Source: Durusdinium trenchii
Taxonomy: Eukaryota > Sar > Dinophyceae > Suessiales > Symbiodiniaceae
DNA: 64,000 nucleotides
NCBI GenBank assembly: GCA_963970005.1
Contig: CAXAMN010021984.1
Coordinates: 171,403 to 235,402 of the forward strand
Direction: 5' to 3'
Within the stretch, counting starts at the first letter, position 1; each line of letters opens with the position of its first letter. The notes beneath the pieces are model-generated. The model saw only the letters and a list, made by a program, of their open reading frames with translations, was not told the origin of the DNA and made no database searches. This document shows, piece after piece, positions 12,760-23,833 of this stretch. Position numbers and translations under genes: made by a program.

Positions 12760-13556
12760 CTTTATATACAAGTCTGGTTTACCCAACAGCGCCATCAATG
12801 TCCGCTTGGGTGACCGTTCTCTTGGTGCGGCGTCGCAGTGGAGCCACAATTGGTAGCTCGTGCGCGCGCAATTCGCATGCGGCAAAAGCTTTGACAACTT
12901 CGTCAAACAAGGTTCCTACATTGAAATTAGCGTGTGACAACTACCCCACGGCAAACCGCCTCTACGTTTGCCAAGGCGGAAAGCACCGCAATCACATGGC
13001 AATTCCAAAAACGTGTTGATCAAAGAAGATCGCACAAGCTTCAGCCAGGTCAGCAAAATCAGTGATTCATCCAGGACCAAACAAAGGTCTCGGTTGACCA
13101 GGGGAAGCAGAACGGACTGCCATAAAGACTATGTTTTGCCAAAGTTGTAGAAAACTTTCCACATTTGAGCAACGCAACTTTTGAGAACCCTAGATTCCTT
13201 CTGAGCTGGATGTAGCGCACAAACACCACAATTGCTCCAGTTGATATACTCAACAATAAAAACGTCACGGTATGTACTTGTGTACATGCTGGGTTCTTCT
13301 CTACTAAAATAGAGGGTCCCTTATCATTTTACAATGTGTTGGAATTTTCACAAGTTACAAACATTGGTTATCGCTCCTTAAAAGCCCCCTAACGGTTTAC
13401 ATGCTTTCTAGCACTTCCATAAGATCAACTGCACACCATACAGGAGCTGTCTCTACACTAATTTTGACGGTACCTCAGGCGCCTACCTCTACACCTGTAG
13501 CTTGAGTCTTGCAAGAAACTACCCCCGATTGACTACATAGTGTCGCTGAAGCACAA
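12760..13556. other. Spacer between duplication units; no recognisable gene
   Basis: No coding motif, repeat array or RNA gene is seen between unit X copy 2 and unit Y copy 1. Confidence 0.4.
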
Positions 13557-13985
13557 GTCCTGGAACGAACAAGTTCACTGCTTAGATCGTGGTCTCAGCA
13601 AAGCTAGTGGATGCTAATGAGGAATGCTGGAAATGAGATGTACGCGCCAAACGTATCACAAGCGCCGGCTCACAAGGCATGTTGATGGCCAAAGACTCAA
13701 TATTGGCCGCCGCCTTGAAATGGTTTTTCGGATCAACGCCAAAGCTGGTGCTTCAGGGACGTACCCACGCCACTAGTTGTGCCAAGTCTTTGATTGCACA
13801 CCAATGACTAATGAGGGTGGGTCTCTGAAGCTGTGCCTTGACCCTTTTGTGTCACCGAAGCACTACATGGTTCTTGTAAAAATTTTCAAGCTTGACGCAA
13901 CTGAAGGGCGCAAGTCAAACCGATTGCGCGCATCATTCGAAGCAATCCCTCTTCCAAGCCAAAATTTGTTCAGAAAGAGCATCGA
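13557..13985. repeat. Segmental duplication unit Y, copy 1
   Basis: A second duplicated block begins with TCCTGGAACGAACAAGTTCA and recurs at 14,945-15,385. A plus-strand frame (from about 13,777) is conserved in both copies through CLDPFVSPKHYMVLVKIFK, then diverges. This is weak evidence that Y also carries an exon, of unknown function. Confidence 0.8.
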
Positions 13986-14384
13986 ACATAATTTCTCTTC
14001 GACACTATCATCACTGGACAGAATGGTTCAAAGCGTTGGGAGATATTGTCGACTAGAATCCCAATAAAGCAGGCAAGCCTTCCTTGGCTTAGCTTGAGAT
14101 TATCAGCGACGAGTCGTTGATAGTCACGGTGTGTCGGAAATTCTCTGAATCTGCAGAAGCTAGACTCCGAAAACGCAGGGATGTGGCTTGGGAAGCATGA
14201 TATTGCACGATGAACACCAGTCTTCAGCAATGGTGCGTTTTATGACCAGGTAAGTTTTGGGATGTTACAAGCCGATAATTGGGAATTCGAAGTGAATACC
14301 AGCTTTTGTGTTTCAGGAGCGACAAAAATCGGCGCTCCCAAGACCAAAATTAGTCGGATGAAACTCTTGGGAGTTCAGCTAAGC

Positions 14385-14890
14385 TTGAGTCACAACTACA
14401 CACCAAGTCACGCTCACCTGAAGCTGCGACGGCTTGGCAGCAGGCCACGTATGAGAAAGGCATCTCAAAAAACACACGGCCGTTTGTGCAGGTGGTTGTT
14501 GACTCTGTGTTTGTTGCAAAAAAATCTTGTAAATTTGAGAGATTGCACGAAAGAGCCGTATTCTCCTGGACACAAGGTGTGAGCCCTGCCACTAGTGTGA
14601 TGTGATTCTTAAAGCCAGAAACAACATGTGGAAGACATAGCAACTCAGCTAAGATCTCAATATCTCTCATCGTCGAATCCTACCAGTGCCAGAAAGCAGG
14701 CAAAGGGTATCAAGCAAGAATGTCGAGCATTCACCTTGAATCAATGAGATGCAGCTCACCACCTCTCTTCGCGCGTGCTTTTGTTCAATTTGATATGGCC
14801 GGTTTACGGCTTGACAGGGTTCTCTGGCAGACTCTAGCAAATACTTTGGTTTGGCGATTGAAACTGCCCATCCTGAGAAATGGACTGGGA
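14385..14890. repeat. Segmental duplication unit X, copy 3
   Basis: Third copy of block X, followed after only about 55 bp by unit Y copy 2. In this copy X and Y are adjacent, whereas copy 2 of X is followed by 800 bp of other sequence before Y copy 1. This suggests X and Y were duplicated together at least once. Confidence 0.8.
14418..14679 (-). CDS. Triplicated 262-nt exon, copy 3
   Basis: It has the same length, the same AG|GAT acceptor and the same GTGAGC donor as copies 1 and 2, and it is open throughout (DSTMRDIEILAELLCLPHVV onward). It differs from copy 2 by a few substitutions (M for V, I for S, T for A). Downstream of the donor the sequence departs from copy 2 within about 80 nt, so its second exon, if any, is different or lost. 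Confidence 0.5.
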
Positions 14891-14944
14891 GACTGCTGGT
14901 AGACTGCGGCAGAAACCCGAGGAGCTGCTCCTACCCTCAGCACA

Positions 14945-15385
14945 GGTCCTGGAACGAACAAGTTCACTGCTTAGACCACGAAGTCTCAGCAAAGCTAGTG
15001 GATGCTAATGGAGGAATGCTGCAAATGAGATGCGCGCGCCAAACGTATCACAAGCGCCGGCTCACAAGGCATGTTGATGGCCAAAGACTCAAAATTGGCC
15101 GCCGTCGTTAAAAGGTTTTTCGGATCAACGCCAAAGCTGGTGCTTCAGGGACGTACCCACACCACTAGTTGTGCCAAGTCTTTGATTGCACACCAATGAC
15201 CAATGAGGGTGGGTCTCTGAAGCTGTGCCTTGACCCTTTTGTGTCACCGAAGCACTACATGGTTCTTGTAAAAATTTTCAAGCCTGATGCAACTGAAATG
15301 TGTAAGTCAAACCGATTGCGCGCAGCTCATTGGTTAGTATGATTTGAAGAAAACCCTCTTCCAAGCCAAAATTTGTTTAGAAAGA
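14945..15385. repeat. Segmental duplication unit Y, copy 2
   Basis: Direct copy of 13,557-13,985 with scattered substitutions and short indels. The two diverge at the right end, after GATTGCGCGCA. Confidence 0.8.
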
Positions 15386-15399
15386 GTATCGAGCATCAT

Positions 15400-16440
15400 T
15401 TCTCAGAGACAGCAACGAGGGAAGTCCTTGTTCATAGGCTGGCCATGAGAAACTGGCGGCGGCCAGCTCTTTGTCTGGTTGGAAGCCGCTCAAGATTGGG
15501 CACAAACCAGCTTGAGCGCGCACACGGGTTGCTTGATAGGTAGTCGTGCTTGTGCACCTGTGAGACCAATGCATCGGAATTGTAGTCTTGGATCTCAAAA
15601 ACAATTCCGCTTGAACGGAGCAAAGATGCGCAGAACAGCCAGTATGAATCAGCTAGCTGCGACGAAAGGTGCTCTTCCTGTAAAGTCTGTCGTTGTGTAA
15701 AGTCTTACTGCTTACAGCTTGCAATCTCCAAAATAATCCTCAGAGGGGCAGGTGTGCCAATAGTTGGGCCAAACAAGTTCATTGGCATTGAGCTTAAATG
15801 CACTAGACCTATCCAAGGACCTTTGCAAACTGAGTGGCCTCGCAAAGGATGATGCAAATGAAGTGCCTAGCCTACCTTGCACAAATAGAAAGCTCGATTT
15901 ATGCTGGGAAGAGCGAACACGGTGTGTATCGTTCAGGGTGGAAAGTTTGGCGATCAACGCTTTGCAGCCCAGTGAGGATTGAGCAATCACTGCTCAAGAC
16001 AACTGATGATCAACCAAGGTCCTGTCAACAGTCAATGGGCAAGGCGGTCAAACAGGAACTTTTTGCTGTGAAGTGGAAGTCCACGGCTGGACTCGATGAA
16101 GCAAGCACAAGAAAAAGACTCCGTTGCTGAAATCAACCTACTCTTGGTATATTACCTGCTTCCACAAATAAACCACTGTGCAGCTGGCGACCAACGTATG
16201 ATTGAACAACACTCAGATTGGACAAAGAACTAGATTGATCCATGCTATCGAAGCTTCTGCCAGGCGCGAGGAACTGGCTTTAGCGTATTTCAGCTTCCCT
16301 CCACGGCAATTTCTTGGAAAAAACGTGGAGCAGCGTCTTCGCACACACTTCGGTTGAGCTGCAATCGCAGGCTTGGTTTCCGCAAAAACGCCGTCTACAC
16401 TGTAAAGTTTACAGGATTGTAAACGTCACTCCCTGGTAAA
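15400..16440. other. Intergenic; no recognisable gene
   Basis: Only short frames without motifs are seen, including two overlapping plus-strand frames at 15,764-16,130. No structured repeat was noticed. Confidence 0.4.
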
Positions 16441-16501
16441 ATGGAAGCAACCTCCACCAAGGAGCGAGGGTGCAACGCGGTATATAGGAATAGTTTTCGG
16501 G

Positions 16502-17440
16502 TTGGTGCTCTTGTCACCTTTGCCCTTCGTCCAAGCTCATGAAAAGGTCACCTCCTGTACCGGCCTCTTGACTGAGATTTTTGCACAAGGGGCGGAAACC
16601 GTTTCGAAATTAAGTCATACCTTTTTCGACAATGTCTCCAAAAAAAATGATTTTTTGGGATTAGACTCGAACACGAACTGGCCTTGCATTGCCTTCGAGC
16701 AGTTTCTCACCGTTTCGCAGGCTGTTTTTCAAGACCTCAAATGTGAGGTGACCTTTTGCCATTGCCGCGACCAAGTTGCGCTTGGAAAGCTCTTGGGCTT
16801 GTCTCGAAACTATGCCGCAGTGGCCATGATGGTCTCCTTGCCCCAGCTGGACGAAATGCTCACCAATGCTGGGGCTGACGCTGAACCCAGAAGTATTACG
16901 GCCCTTGGTACCTTTGCCAAGATAGCGTCTTCCATCGACGCACTCCGAACGACAGCCACCCAACCCTTGCAGCAGGGTTATCAAGCAAGCAGTGGAACGA
17001 AAGACTTCAAGGTTGAGCTGGATGGACCCATGCACAGCCGGAGCTGGATGTGCAGCAACTCTCACCCACTCCGGCAGAGAAAAAGTGTTCAAATGGTTCT
17101 ATAGAAGGCTGTCAGCTGTGACAAGTTCATTTTCATCTTTTGCTGGGCTGCCTAATGAAAGCTTTGTCGTGACAGAGGACGATACCAACGGGAAAGAAGT
17201 CATCATGATCCGATCAGCTTGGCCCTTGAGTGTCCTGCAATGAGCGACTCGAGGATTTCGGACTGGCTTTGTGAACACAGCGGCGGCAAAACATGTCACT
17301 CTGAGTGTTTGCTCATGCACATACCATTTCATGAAGGCGACATGTCTTTGGAGGACATGATTTGTTTTCCCGTTGCGGCCATGAGGGCCTTTGAGCACCC
17401 TGAAACGGCACGCCCCTTAGAAAACATCGTCCGGTCGTGA
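16502..17440 (+). pseudogene. Unassigned coding remnant with two frameshifts
   Basis: A long protein-like frame (about 200 codons, open from about 16,500 with no convincing ATG) includes FAQGAETVSKLSHTFFDNVS, CIAFEQFLTVSQAVFQDLK and YAAVAMMVSLPQLDEMLTN. The frame changes near 17,060-17,090 (continuing as WFYRRLSAVTSSFSSFAGLP) and again near 17,220 (continuing as MSDSRISDWLCEHSGGKTC to ENIVRS, stop at 17,438-17,440). The minus strand is a poorer reading. No domain is recognised. It ends about 145 bp before the gag start of the Copia-type element, so it may be the disrupted host gene or a 5' piece of the element itself. An unspliced multi-exon gene is an alternative to frameshifts. Confidence 0.45.
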
Positions 17441-17584
17441 CTTGGACTTCGAGTGCCTTGATCTACGACATTGAGATTGGTAGCGGAGCCCATCACGCTC
17501 CAGGCTGAGTTTGTCCTCGGTGACCCACTTCCCTGAGATCGCCTTCGTTTTCCTCCTGACGGTTGAGAATTTGATCTTCACCCT

Positions 17585-18770
17585 ATGTCAGGGGCAGAGC
17601 GGGGGAGTCCCAGACGGACACAGGTCCACCGGGCCAGGACATCAGCCCCTGGTGCAGCAGCACCCACTACGACTGGAGGTGGCCTATTTGCAAATGTTGA
17701 ACGGGACGGCGATGGAGCCCTTCAACTTCCATACTCCCCACAACGCAGTGGGTTGGACTCGGGATTAGCTAAGGCATGTCCCTCTTCAGAAGGTCTTTCT
17801 CAGAAGACCTACCGCAGCTTCAGGATAAGGTTGGAACTATTTCAACGACAATGTGATCGTCGTGGTCGTGAGACTTCCATTGAGGGAGCCTTCCTGGTGA
17901 TCAGCAAGTTGCGAGATGTGGCATGGGACGCAACGGAGCAGTTGAGTTTCGATGAAGTGGAGAGATCAACGGCATCCTTCCAGTTGGTGTTCCGTTTGCT
18001 CGACGAGCTCTATCAGTACGAAGACCTCATCGAAGTCCCATCGAGGTGTGATCAATTCTTCAGTGAATTCAAGAGGAACAAAGGTGAGGAACTTCAAGCA
18101 TACCTCATCCGCCACAAGACCCTGCTAAAGCGCATGAAGGAGGTGAACCCTACGCTTCTCTCTGGGTGGCACCTATTGACCCGAGCGGGTGTCCCTTGGA
18201 CGCATGTGCAGATAAAGGCCATGTGTAGGAGACTTGGAGTATGACAAGGTGAGCAAGGCCCTGATCCGCATGTTTGGTGGAGACCACAAGCCAAGCTCAC
18301 GGGACCTCAGTCGACAGTCTGCCTCCAATGTCAAGGAGGAGACCTACTACGAGGATGAAGTGTGGTACGAGGAGGCCGAGGATTGGGTTGACGACTGGTT
18401 GGATGAGGACAAGGCCTTCGAGGTTGGGGACTATGACAACGATGATGACGTCTCCGAGGAACTGAGGCTATGGAGCATGCGGACAAGCCTATGTTTCCTA
18501 TGTTGAGAGTCGGAAACGCATGAAGGAGCTTGCGTTGGCCAGAGGCTTCTACCCAGTGGTTGCAATTGGTCCGGAGGCGGAGAAGGGAGCCTATAGGAGC
18601 TTCAAAGGTGATGGAAAGAGCAAAGGAAAGGGCAAGAATGGAAGCTCCAAAGGAAAAGGCAAAGGAAAAGGGAAAGGTGGTGGATTTCTTCGACGCACAC
18701 CTTTCAACAGGCGCCCAACGTCTGGCCTAAGGACCTATGTCATCGACTTCGACGACGGCAACCAGTGAGA
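17585..18770 (+). pseudogene. gag: gag region of Copia-type element
   Basis: Begins at an ATG and reads through SFRIRLELFQRQCDRRGRE, LDELYQYEDLIEVPSRC and LIRHKTLLKRMKEVNPTLL, the helical capsid-like part typical of these polyproteins. After a frame change near 18,235 it continues into an acidic stretch (YYEDEVWYEEAEDWVDDW) and then, after another change, into a long Lys-Gly-Ser basic run near 18,600-18,690 (GKSKGKGKNGSSKGKGKGKG) that may serve as the RNA-binding tail in place of a zinc knuckle. Confidence 0.75.
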
Positions 18771-18843
18771 AGTCGACATTCTCTGGATCAACACAACAAC
18801 ATGGTCCTCGGTTCAAAAGATACAGAAGCCCCAGACCCAAGGA

Positions 18844-19330
18844 GTGAAGGAAGTCCCTGAAGAGGTGACGATGGTGGAAGAGGCTGTGAACGATGAGAAG
18901 GTGGAGTTTGAGTGGATGGACACCACCATGGAGCAGTGCTTCTTTGCTGCCACTGAGGTCGGCAAGGCCATTGTGGACAGTGGTGCTACACGGACCATCG
19001 TGGGTGAGAACAACTGGCACCTGTGGTTGGAGAAGTATGACGCCAACAAGTTGAAGCCCGTGGTATCCAACAATGTCCAACGCCAGTTCAAGTTCGGTGG
19101 TGCAGAGACTTTGATGTCTACCTATAGGAGGTGACGTTCACAGCAGCAGTACATGGACAGCTTCTGGAAATCACGGCATCTGTGGTGCCCGGCTCAACGC
19201 CATTTCTTTTGGCACGCCCTACGTTGGAGGAGTGGGGAGTTGTCCACGATTCCAAGAATGGTATGATGAAGATCGGCAACTCCCCATGGTTCAAGCCAGG
19301 GCGCAATGCAAGAGGACACTTCTTGCTGGA
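18844..19330 (+). pseudogene. Retroviral-type aspartic protease domain
   Basis: The frame contains AIVDSGATRTIVGENNW near 18,970-19,015. DSGAT is the active-site motif of retropepsins. A frame change near 19,130 interrupts the domain; the second half continues as LEITASVVPGSTPFLLARPT and LEEWGVVHDSKNGMMKIG. In an active element this domain would cut the polyprotein. Confidence 0.8.
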
Positions 19331-19559
19331 CCTGATGATGTGTTCCAGGAAGCAAGTCCAGGAAGAGGCCTACTACCAGTTCGAAGAGCTGGAGAGAAAG
19401 TTGGGAGCTCCGGATGGAACGGAGTTGATGGATGGAGGAGCCCTTGATGTTTGCGACATTGAGCCATGCATGGAATTCGAGGCAATAGCGACCACAAACT
19501 GCCAAGAGGTGTTCGAGGTAGAGAGCATTGCGGAGAAGACGGTTCGCCGCTTGCGAGAG

Positions 19560-20110
19560 AAGAGAAAACTGAAGTTCTTCGAGGTCTACGTGGACGAAGG
19601 GAACCTCCAGTCTACCTCGCCAATCACTACGAGGATGTTGAAGTCTCTGGATTCTCCTTGCCCGAGTGGGACTTCAACGACAAGGCAGTTCGACAGGAGT
19701 TCATTGAGCTGTTGAGAGAAGTCAGCCCTGACTTTGTGCGGTTAGCACCTCCCTGCAGAAAATGGTCCGCAATGCAAAGATTGAATCTACGAACAAATGC
19801 TCAAAGAGAGCGATTGCAAGCAGAAAGGTCCGATGAAGAAGAGTCCCATCTGACCCTCGTGAAGGAGACGGCCGATGTGACCAAAGAAGATGGCAACAAC
19901 TATGCCTGTGAACATGCCCATGGAGCTGATTCTTGGAGAACAACCACGATGAAGTCCATGAAGGGATACTATGAGGCCATCTGTGACCGACGCCGAACTG
20001 GACTACGAGTGGATGGTGGCTATGCATCTTCCTTCTGAATGCCAGGAAGCACATGTGAGAATGGAAGGAAGGACGAAGCAGCTTCGAAGCATGCAGAACT
20101 ACGAAGAAGG
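19560..20110 (+). pseudogene. Methyltransferase-like module between protease and integrase
   Basis: Reads DFVRLAPPCRKWSAMQRLN near 19,730-19,790 and, about 40 residues later, ACEHAHGADSWRTTTMKSM. A PPC motif followed by an E-H/N-x-x-x-x-SW motif resembles motifs IV and VI of cytosine-C5 methyltransferases. Comparable motifs appear in the two other retroelements of this window. The spacing is compressed and the second Pro is replaced by Ala, so catalytic activity is doubtful. This is an inference from short motifs only. Confidence 0.45.
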
Positions 20111-20308
20111 CTTTGTGGAAAAGGGCAGCAAGGGCAATCTACGAGAGTATGGATGAATCTTGGAGAAAGAAGGAAATCGCCAAGATCATGGCTACGACAG
20201 CCTTCGTGACGGGGGAGATCGACAAGACCCAGAAGGTGAACTCTGAGAAACCAGAAACTCATTCCAAGAAAGCTTCACCGACAGCTTGGCCATCCTGGTC
20301 GCGACCGC

Positions 20309-21110
20309 TTGGTGATTGCGGTGCGAGAAGCCAATTTGGGAGAAGAGTTGGTGAAGTGCGCTAAAGACTACAAGTGTGAGACCTGCCAGAACTTCACCAA
20401 CAAGAAGACGGCAAAGCCATCCTCTCTGCCACAGGCCAAATGCTTCAATGAGCTTCTGGAGATGGACGTGTTTCACATCAAGTGGAATGAAGAGAAGAGA
20501 AGGGTGTTGTCAATCATCGACATCTACTCTCGCTACGAGATGAATGCAGTCGTGGCCGCCGAGACAGAGAAAGAGGAGCTGGCTATTTTGGATCAATGGA
20601 TCCATGCTTTTGGTTGCCCATCACGAATCAGGACTGATGCTTCTGGTGCCCATATGAGCAAGCAGTTCCTTCAATACATGGATGACAGAGGGATCAAAGG
20701 AAGCCCATCATCGAATGGGGACGGTGGAGCGTCTACATGCAGTCCGACGTCTTCAAATCCAGTTGGAGACTGCCATCCCTGTGGCATGCTCATTGCGGAA
20801 TCAACTGCGCTCAGTACATGGCACAGCTCCAGCTCAGATCGTGTTCGGCAAGACCGTTATGGACAAAGGATTGATGGATGAGCCTTCATCCATACAAGCT
20901 GATCCATCCAAGGATCACCAAACTCTCGTCTCCCTGAGGCTTAACGCTGCACGATCCTTCTACGCAGCGAATCACGGCCACACCCTTCGCAAAGCCCTGC
21001 TCAGCAAGAGTCGAGGTGAGTTGGAGACCTACTATCCAGGAAACTGGGTTTATATTGGAGGAGCTCCGATAGCAAGCTGGAGGTGAGTCGATGGCGGGGT
21101 CCGGCGATTG
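20309..21110 (+). pseudogene. Integrase domain (DDE type)
   Basis: A zinc-binding CETCQ half-site (near 20,375) precedes the core. Candidate catalytic acidic residues are the Asp in LEMDVFHIKW, the Asp in RTDASGAHMSKQF and the Glu in RMGTVERLHAVRRLQ. The core changes frame near 20,690. The C-terminal part continues through GNWVYIGGAPIASW and WRGPAIVCSMTPRD, the small beta-rich domain that usually follows. It is inactivated by the frame changes. Confidence 0.8.
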
Positions 21111-21589
21111 TTTGCTCTATGACTCCACGTGATGGTACTGATTCCTTGCCGGTCCCTTCAGTTTACTGGTTGGCCCATGGATCGGCACTCGTTCGCGTTT
21201 CTCCTGAACGTCTTCGCCATGAAGCACCTCGCGAACGGCAGTCTCGTTTGGAACAATTTCCTCAAACTGATGTCCAGGCCACTGTGCGCCGGGCTCTCCA
21301 ACCGGTGCGTGGCCCAGTTCGTTTTTTGGACCTCCTGGGGGACCCACCTTTTGCTGACGCATCGGGTGAACAAAATGACATGCAGGAGCCGGAGGAGTCC
21401 ACAGAACAAAAGCCTCCAGAAGAAGATGAAGTGGCAAGAGGGAGTCTTGAAGAGCATCGAGAGAGAGAAGAAAACGGTCCGGAGACAGCTACAGCAGACA
21501 CACCAGCAGCCACATGAACGACAGTCCCAGCTAGCGGTTGACCAGGGCCGCCCGTGTTGCGCCCGGCCTGCCGCCGACCCACCTCCCAC

Positions 21590-22011
21590 CATGTAATTTA
21601 CAGTATTTTACAGTGCTTCGTGTGTGTGAGGTACAAAAAACACTGTGCTTTACGTTTTGTGGGGGTGGTAGATCAAAAATTGTCGTGGTGCGGCGAAAGG
21701 GCAACGACATGCAAAAACACTGTTTTTTAGGGGTGGTGTCGGTAGTGCCCGCCGCGCGGACAGGCATAATCGACATTTCGTGGGTGTCGGGCATGCGCCA
21801 ACATCCACGGCGGAAAATGTGCTCCAAGATGACCTGACAGAGGCCCTCAAGATGCCCCAGAAATGGCACACATAGCCGCAAGATGACCCTACATAGGTCC
21901 CGGATATGGGAAACATAGCCCCTAGATCGGCCAAGATAGCCACCAGATGTGGGAACATAGGCCCACAGTCTGAGAGAGAGAGACACACAGACACACAGAC
22001 ACACAGACACA

Positions 22012-22042
<31 letters not shown>

Positions 22043-22053
22043 CTTCTATCTAT
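21590..22053. repeat. Unclassified repeat-rich spacer left of the LTR element
   Basis: Contains imperfect short repeats of the form ACATAG-CCxxxAGAT-GxCC at about 21,840-21,965, then (ACAGACAC)n and (GA)n microsatellites at about 21,975-22,040. No gene is seen. The LTR element inserted at its right end, in CTTAC. Confidence 0.6.
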
Positions 22054-22058
22054 CTTAC
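22054..22058. repeat. Target-site duplication, left copy (CTTAC)
   Basis: CTTAC immediately precedes the left LTR. The same five bases follow the right LTR at 27,651-27,655. Five bases is the usual duplication size for LTR retrotransposons. Confidence 0.9.
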
Positions 22059-22221
22059 TGTGAAACCGTGGTCTCCCCCAGAGCTCAACCAGAGACTTTT
22101 CCAAGCACCATGGCAAAAGATGGTGAGTGAGTGGTCGCAATTACGGCCCCTGGTGATTTGGGTACATATCCATGGCGGGATTGGGATCAACCTCCGATCG
22201 AACAACGTTCGCCGTTTCACA
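22059..22221 (-). repeat. LTR (3' LTR in element orientation)
   Basis: 163 bp with TGTGAAAC...GTTTCACA ends, identical at every base to 27,488-27,650. Purines just upstream in element sense (GGGGA next to the LTR at 22,222-22,227) are a possible polypurine tract. Confidence 0.95.
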
Positions 22222-22455
22222 GTCCCCAGAATCCGTCTCAGCTCTGCATTGCTTTGGCCCGCATTCCGAGCGTTTGCTCGGCGTCCATTTCAGTTGAAGT
22301 GGGCCGAATGCAAAACTTCCCGGTTTCCACCAGGTCGAACAGAGCTGCGTTCGAACCGTGCACCTTCATGAGCCCATCGGCCGGCATGGGTAAATGGTGA
22401 ACCCACCGGATTGACCCGTTGACTTCTTTGAAGTCCTGACGCACGATCTGGACTT

Positions 22456-23460
22456 CTATGGCGGTCCTCCGGTCTTGGCGGCCCAAAGTGTCTTTGGACA
22501 AACAATGTAGAGGACGGCTAGAGACTCTTTCAAGGCCCCCTCAGTGAGCTCAGAACTCATCACCATGAGCTCGGCCTCCACCCGCTGCCGCCACGCCTTC
22601 ACATTGAACTTCCCGTCCTGGGTCTCCTGGACGAGAACCATCACCCACATGAGCTCGGCGAGCCTGCGTGACAAGCTCTGGGTTTCCGCCGCCAGGGTAG
22701 AGTTAACTACCCTCTGCAGCTTTCCGCTGCGCCATGCCACGATGTTGGTCGTGGCTTGAAGTCCATCTTGAAGGCCTCTCTCATGCGCTAGTACCAGATG
22801 TCCACCTTGGGAGTGAAAGCCGTTGTTGGCAAATGACGCATCTGTCACCACGCTCATCCTCATTTTCTTCAGAGGCTGAATCTGCAGGCTCAAGGACGCC
22901 TTCTCCTTCAACTCTGCCACGGCCTCGTTCAACTGGATGATGTCCTCAATGGTGACCTTAGTGAGCTTGGAGGCCATAAGGCTAGAGGGTCCAGCCGCAT
23001 CGGGCCTTCCTTCTCGGCTGAGCCAATTGAGTGCCCCACACGTGGCGCGAGCCATGCTGATCTCCTTCTCATTGGCGGCTGCCTTGCGGTCGCTCTTTCG
23101 CCCCTTGTCCAAAATCACCGGGCGCAATCTTTCTTCCACGAACTTCTGCATGTCGATGAGGAATCCACCATTGCTGGTTTGGCGGATTCGCCTTCCGTTG
23201 AAGGCGCACCCATCTGGTTCCTGTTGGGGCTGCACATACTTGCCGAACGTATACTTCTGGCGGAGCTTGTTCATCTGCTGGCGGTGTTCTTCGTGACCCA
23301 CTGTGAAGGGGTCGTCCACCTCGACGGCAATGGCTCCCAGGAGCTTCTTATGGTTCTTGTCGTACAGCTTCATAATGCATGGGTCGAGCGCAGACATCTC
23401 ATAGCCTAGCTGCTGAATGTCTTCGGTGAGCGACTTTCTCCAATGTAGAGGTGCGTCCAC
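22456..23460 (-). pseudogene. pol: Reverse transcriptase (C-terminal part) and RNase H
   Basis: A 334-codon open frame. LGAIAVEVDDPFTVG holds the VDD of the polymerase active site. WRSGKLQRVVNSTLAAETQ with the preceding VVTDASFANN gives the Asp and Glu typical of Copia RNase H. The upstream part of the polymerase lies in another frame (23,399-23,833). The junction near 23,480-23,495 is a frameshift, so the two halves are not co-translated as they stand. Confidence 0.9.
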
Positions 23461-23833
23461 GAGACCATAGCATCCAGCGATGATCAGGACGATCTGTTAA
23501 TCCAATGACTCCCTCCTTGGGCTGTTGGAAGTAGAGCTTCCCCTTTGGGCGTTCCAAAGGATGGCTTTGGCAGAAGGCATTCTTGAGGTCTCCGACTGTC
23601 GCCTTCATGTTCTCATTGGCTGCCACCTGGAGCAACACGTTGAAGTTCACGGTGTTCAACGTAGGTGAGAAGCGCTCCAAGTCCAAGATGTTTGGGTCCA
23701 AGTCTCCACGAATGCACAGCCGCGACTTTTTGGTTGCCGCCTCACCGGGTTGCTCTCCCGGCTTGTAGCGTCGAGCGATCTTGGTTGGCAGTATTCGATC
23801 TTCTTGTCCGGCTTCTCTCAGCTCCTTCCGCAC
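23399..23833 (-). pseudogene. pol: Reverse transcriptase, N-terminal part
   Basis: Reads KKSRLCIRGDLDPNILDLE, FSPTLNTVNFNVLLQVAAN and VGDLKNAFCQSHPLERPKG. The last holds motif A (Asp before the LKNAF block) of Copia polymerases. The expected continuation (IAGCYGLVDAPLHWRKS) is present but in the next frame, so a small indel near 23,490 splits the gene. Confidence 0.88.

Larger units (their letters stand above)
17585..21517 (+). mobile_element. Copia-type retroelement, 3'-truncated, inactive
   Basis: The domain order on the plus strand is gag, aspartic protease, methyltransferase-like module, integrase, then an acidic tail ending at a stop near 21,517. Reverse transcriptase and RNase H, which should follow integrase in a Copia-type element, are absent. 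The reading frame changes at least eight times, so the copy cannot make a polyprotein. No LTR pair was found around it. The sequence right of 21,530 is unrelated, so a 3' truncation is the simplest reading. Confidence 0.8.

Noticed and set aside
21117..21596. Alternative genes on both strands over the end of the Copia element
   Set aside because: They are shadows of the integrase C-terminal frame (21,083-21,517), which matches the related region of the 22-27 kb element.
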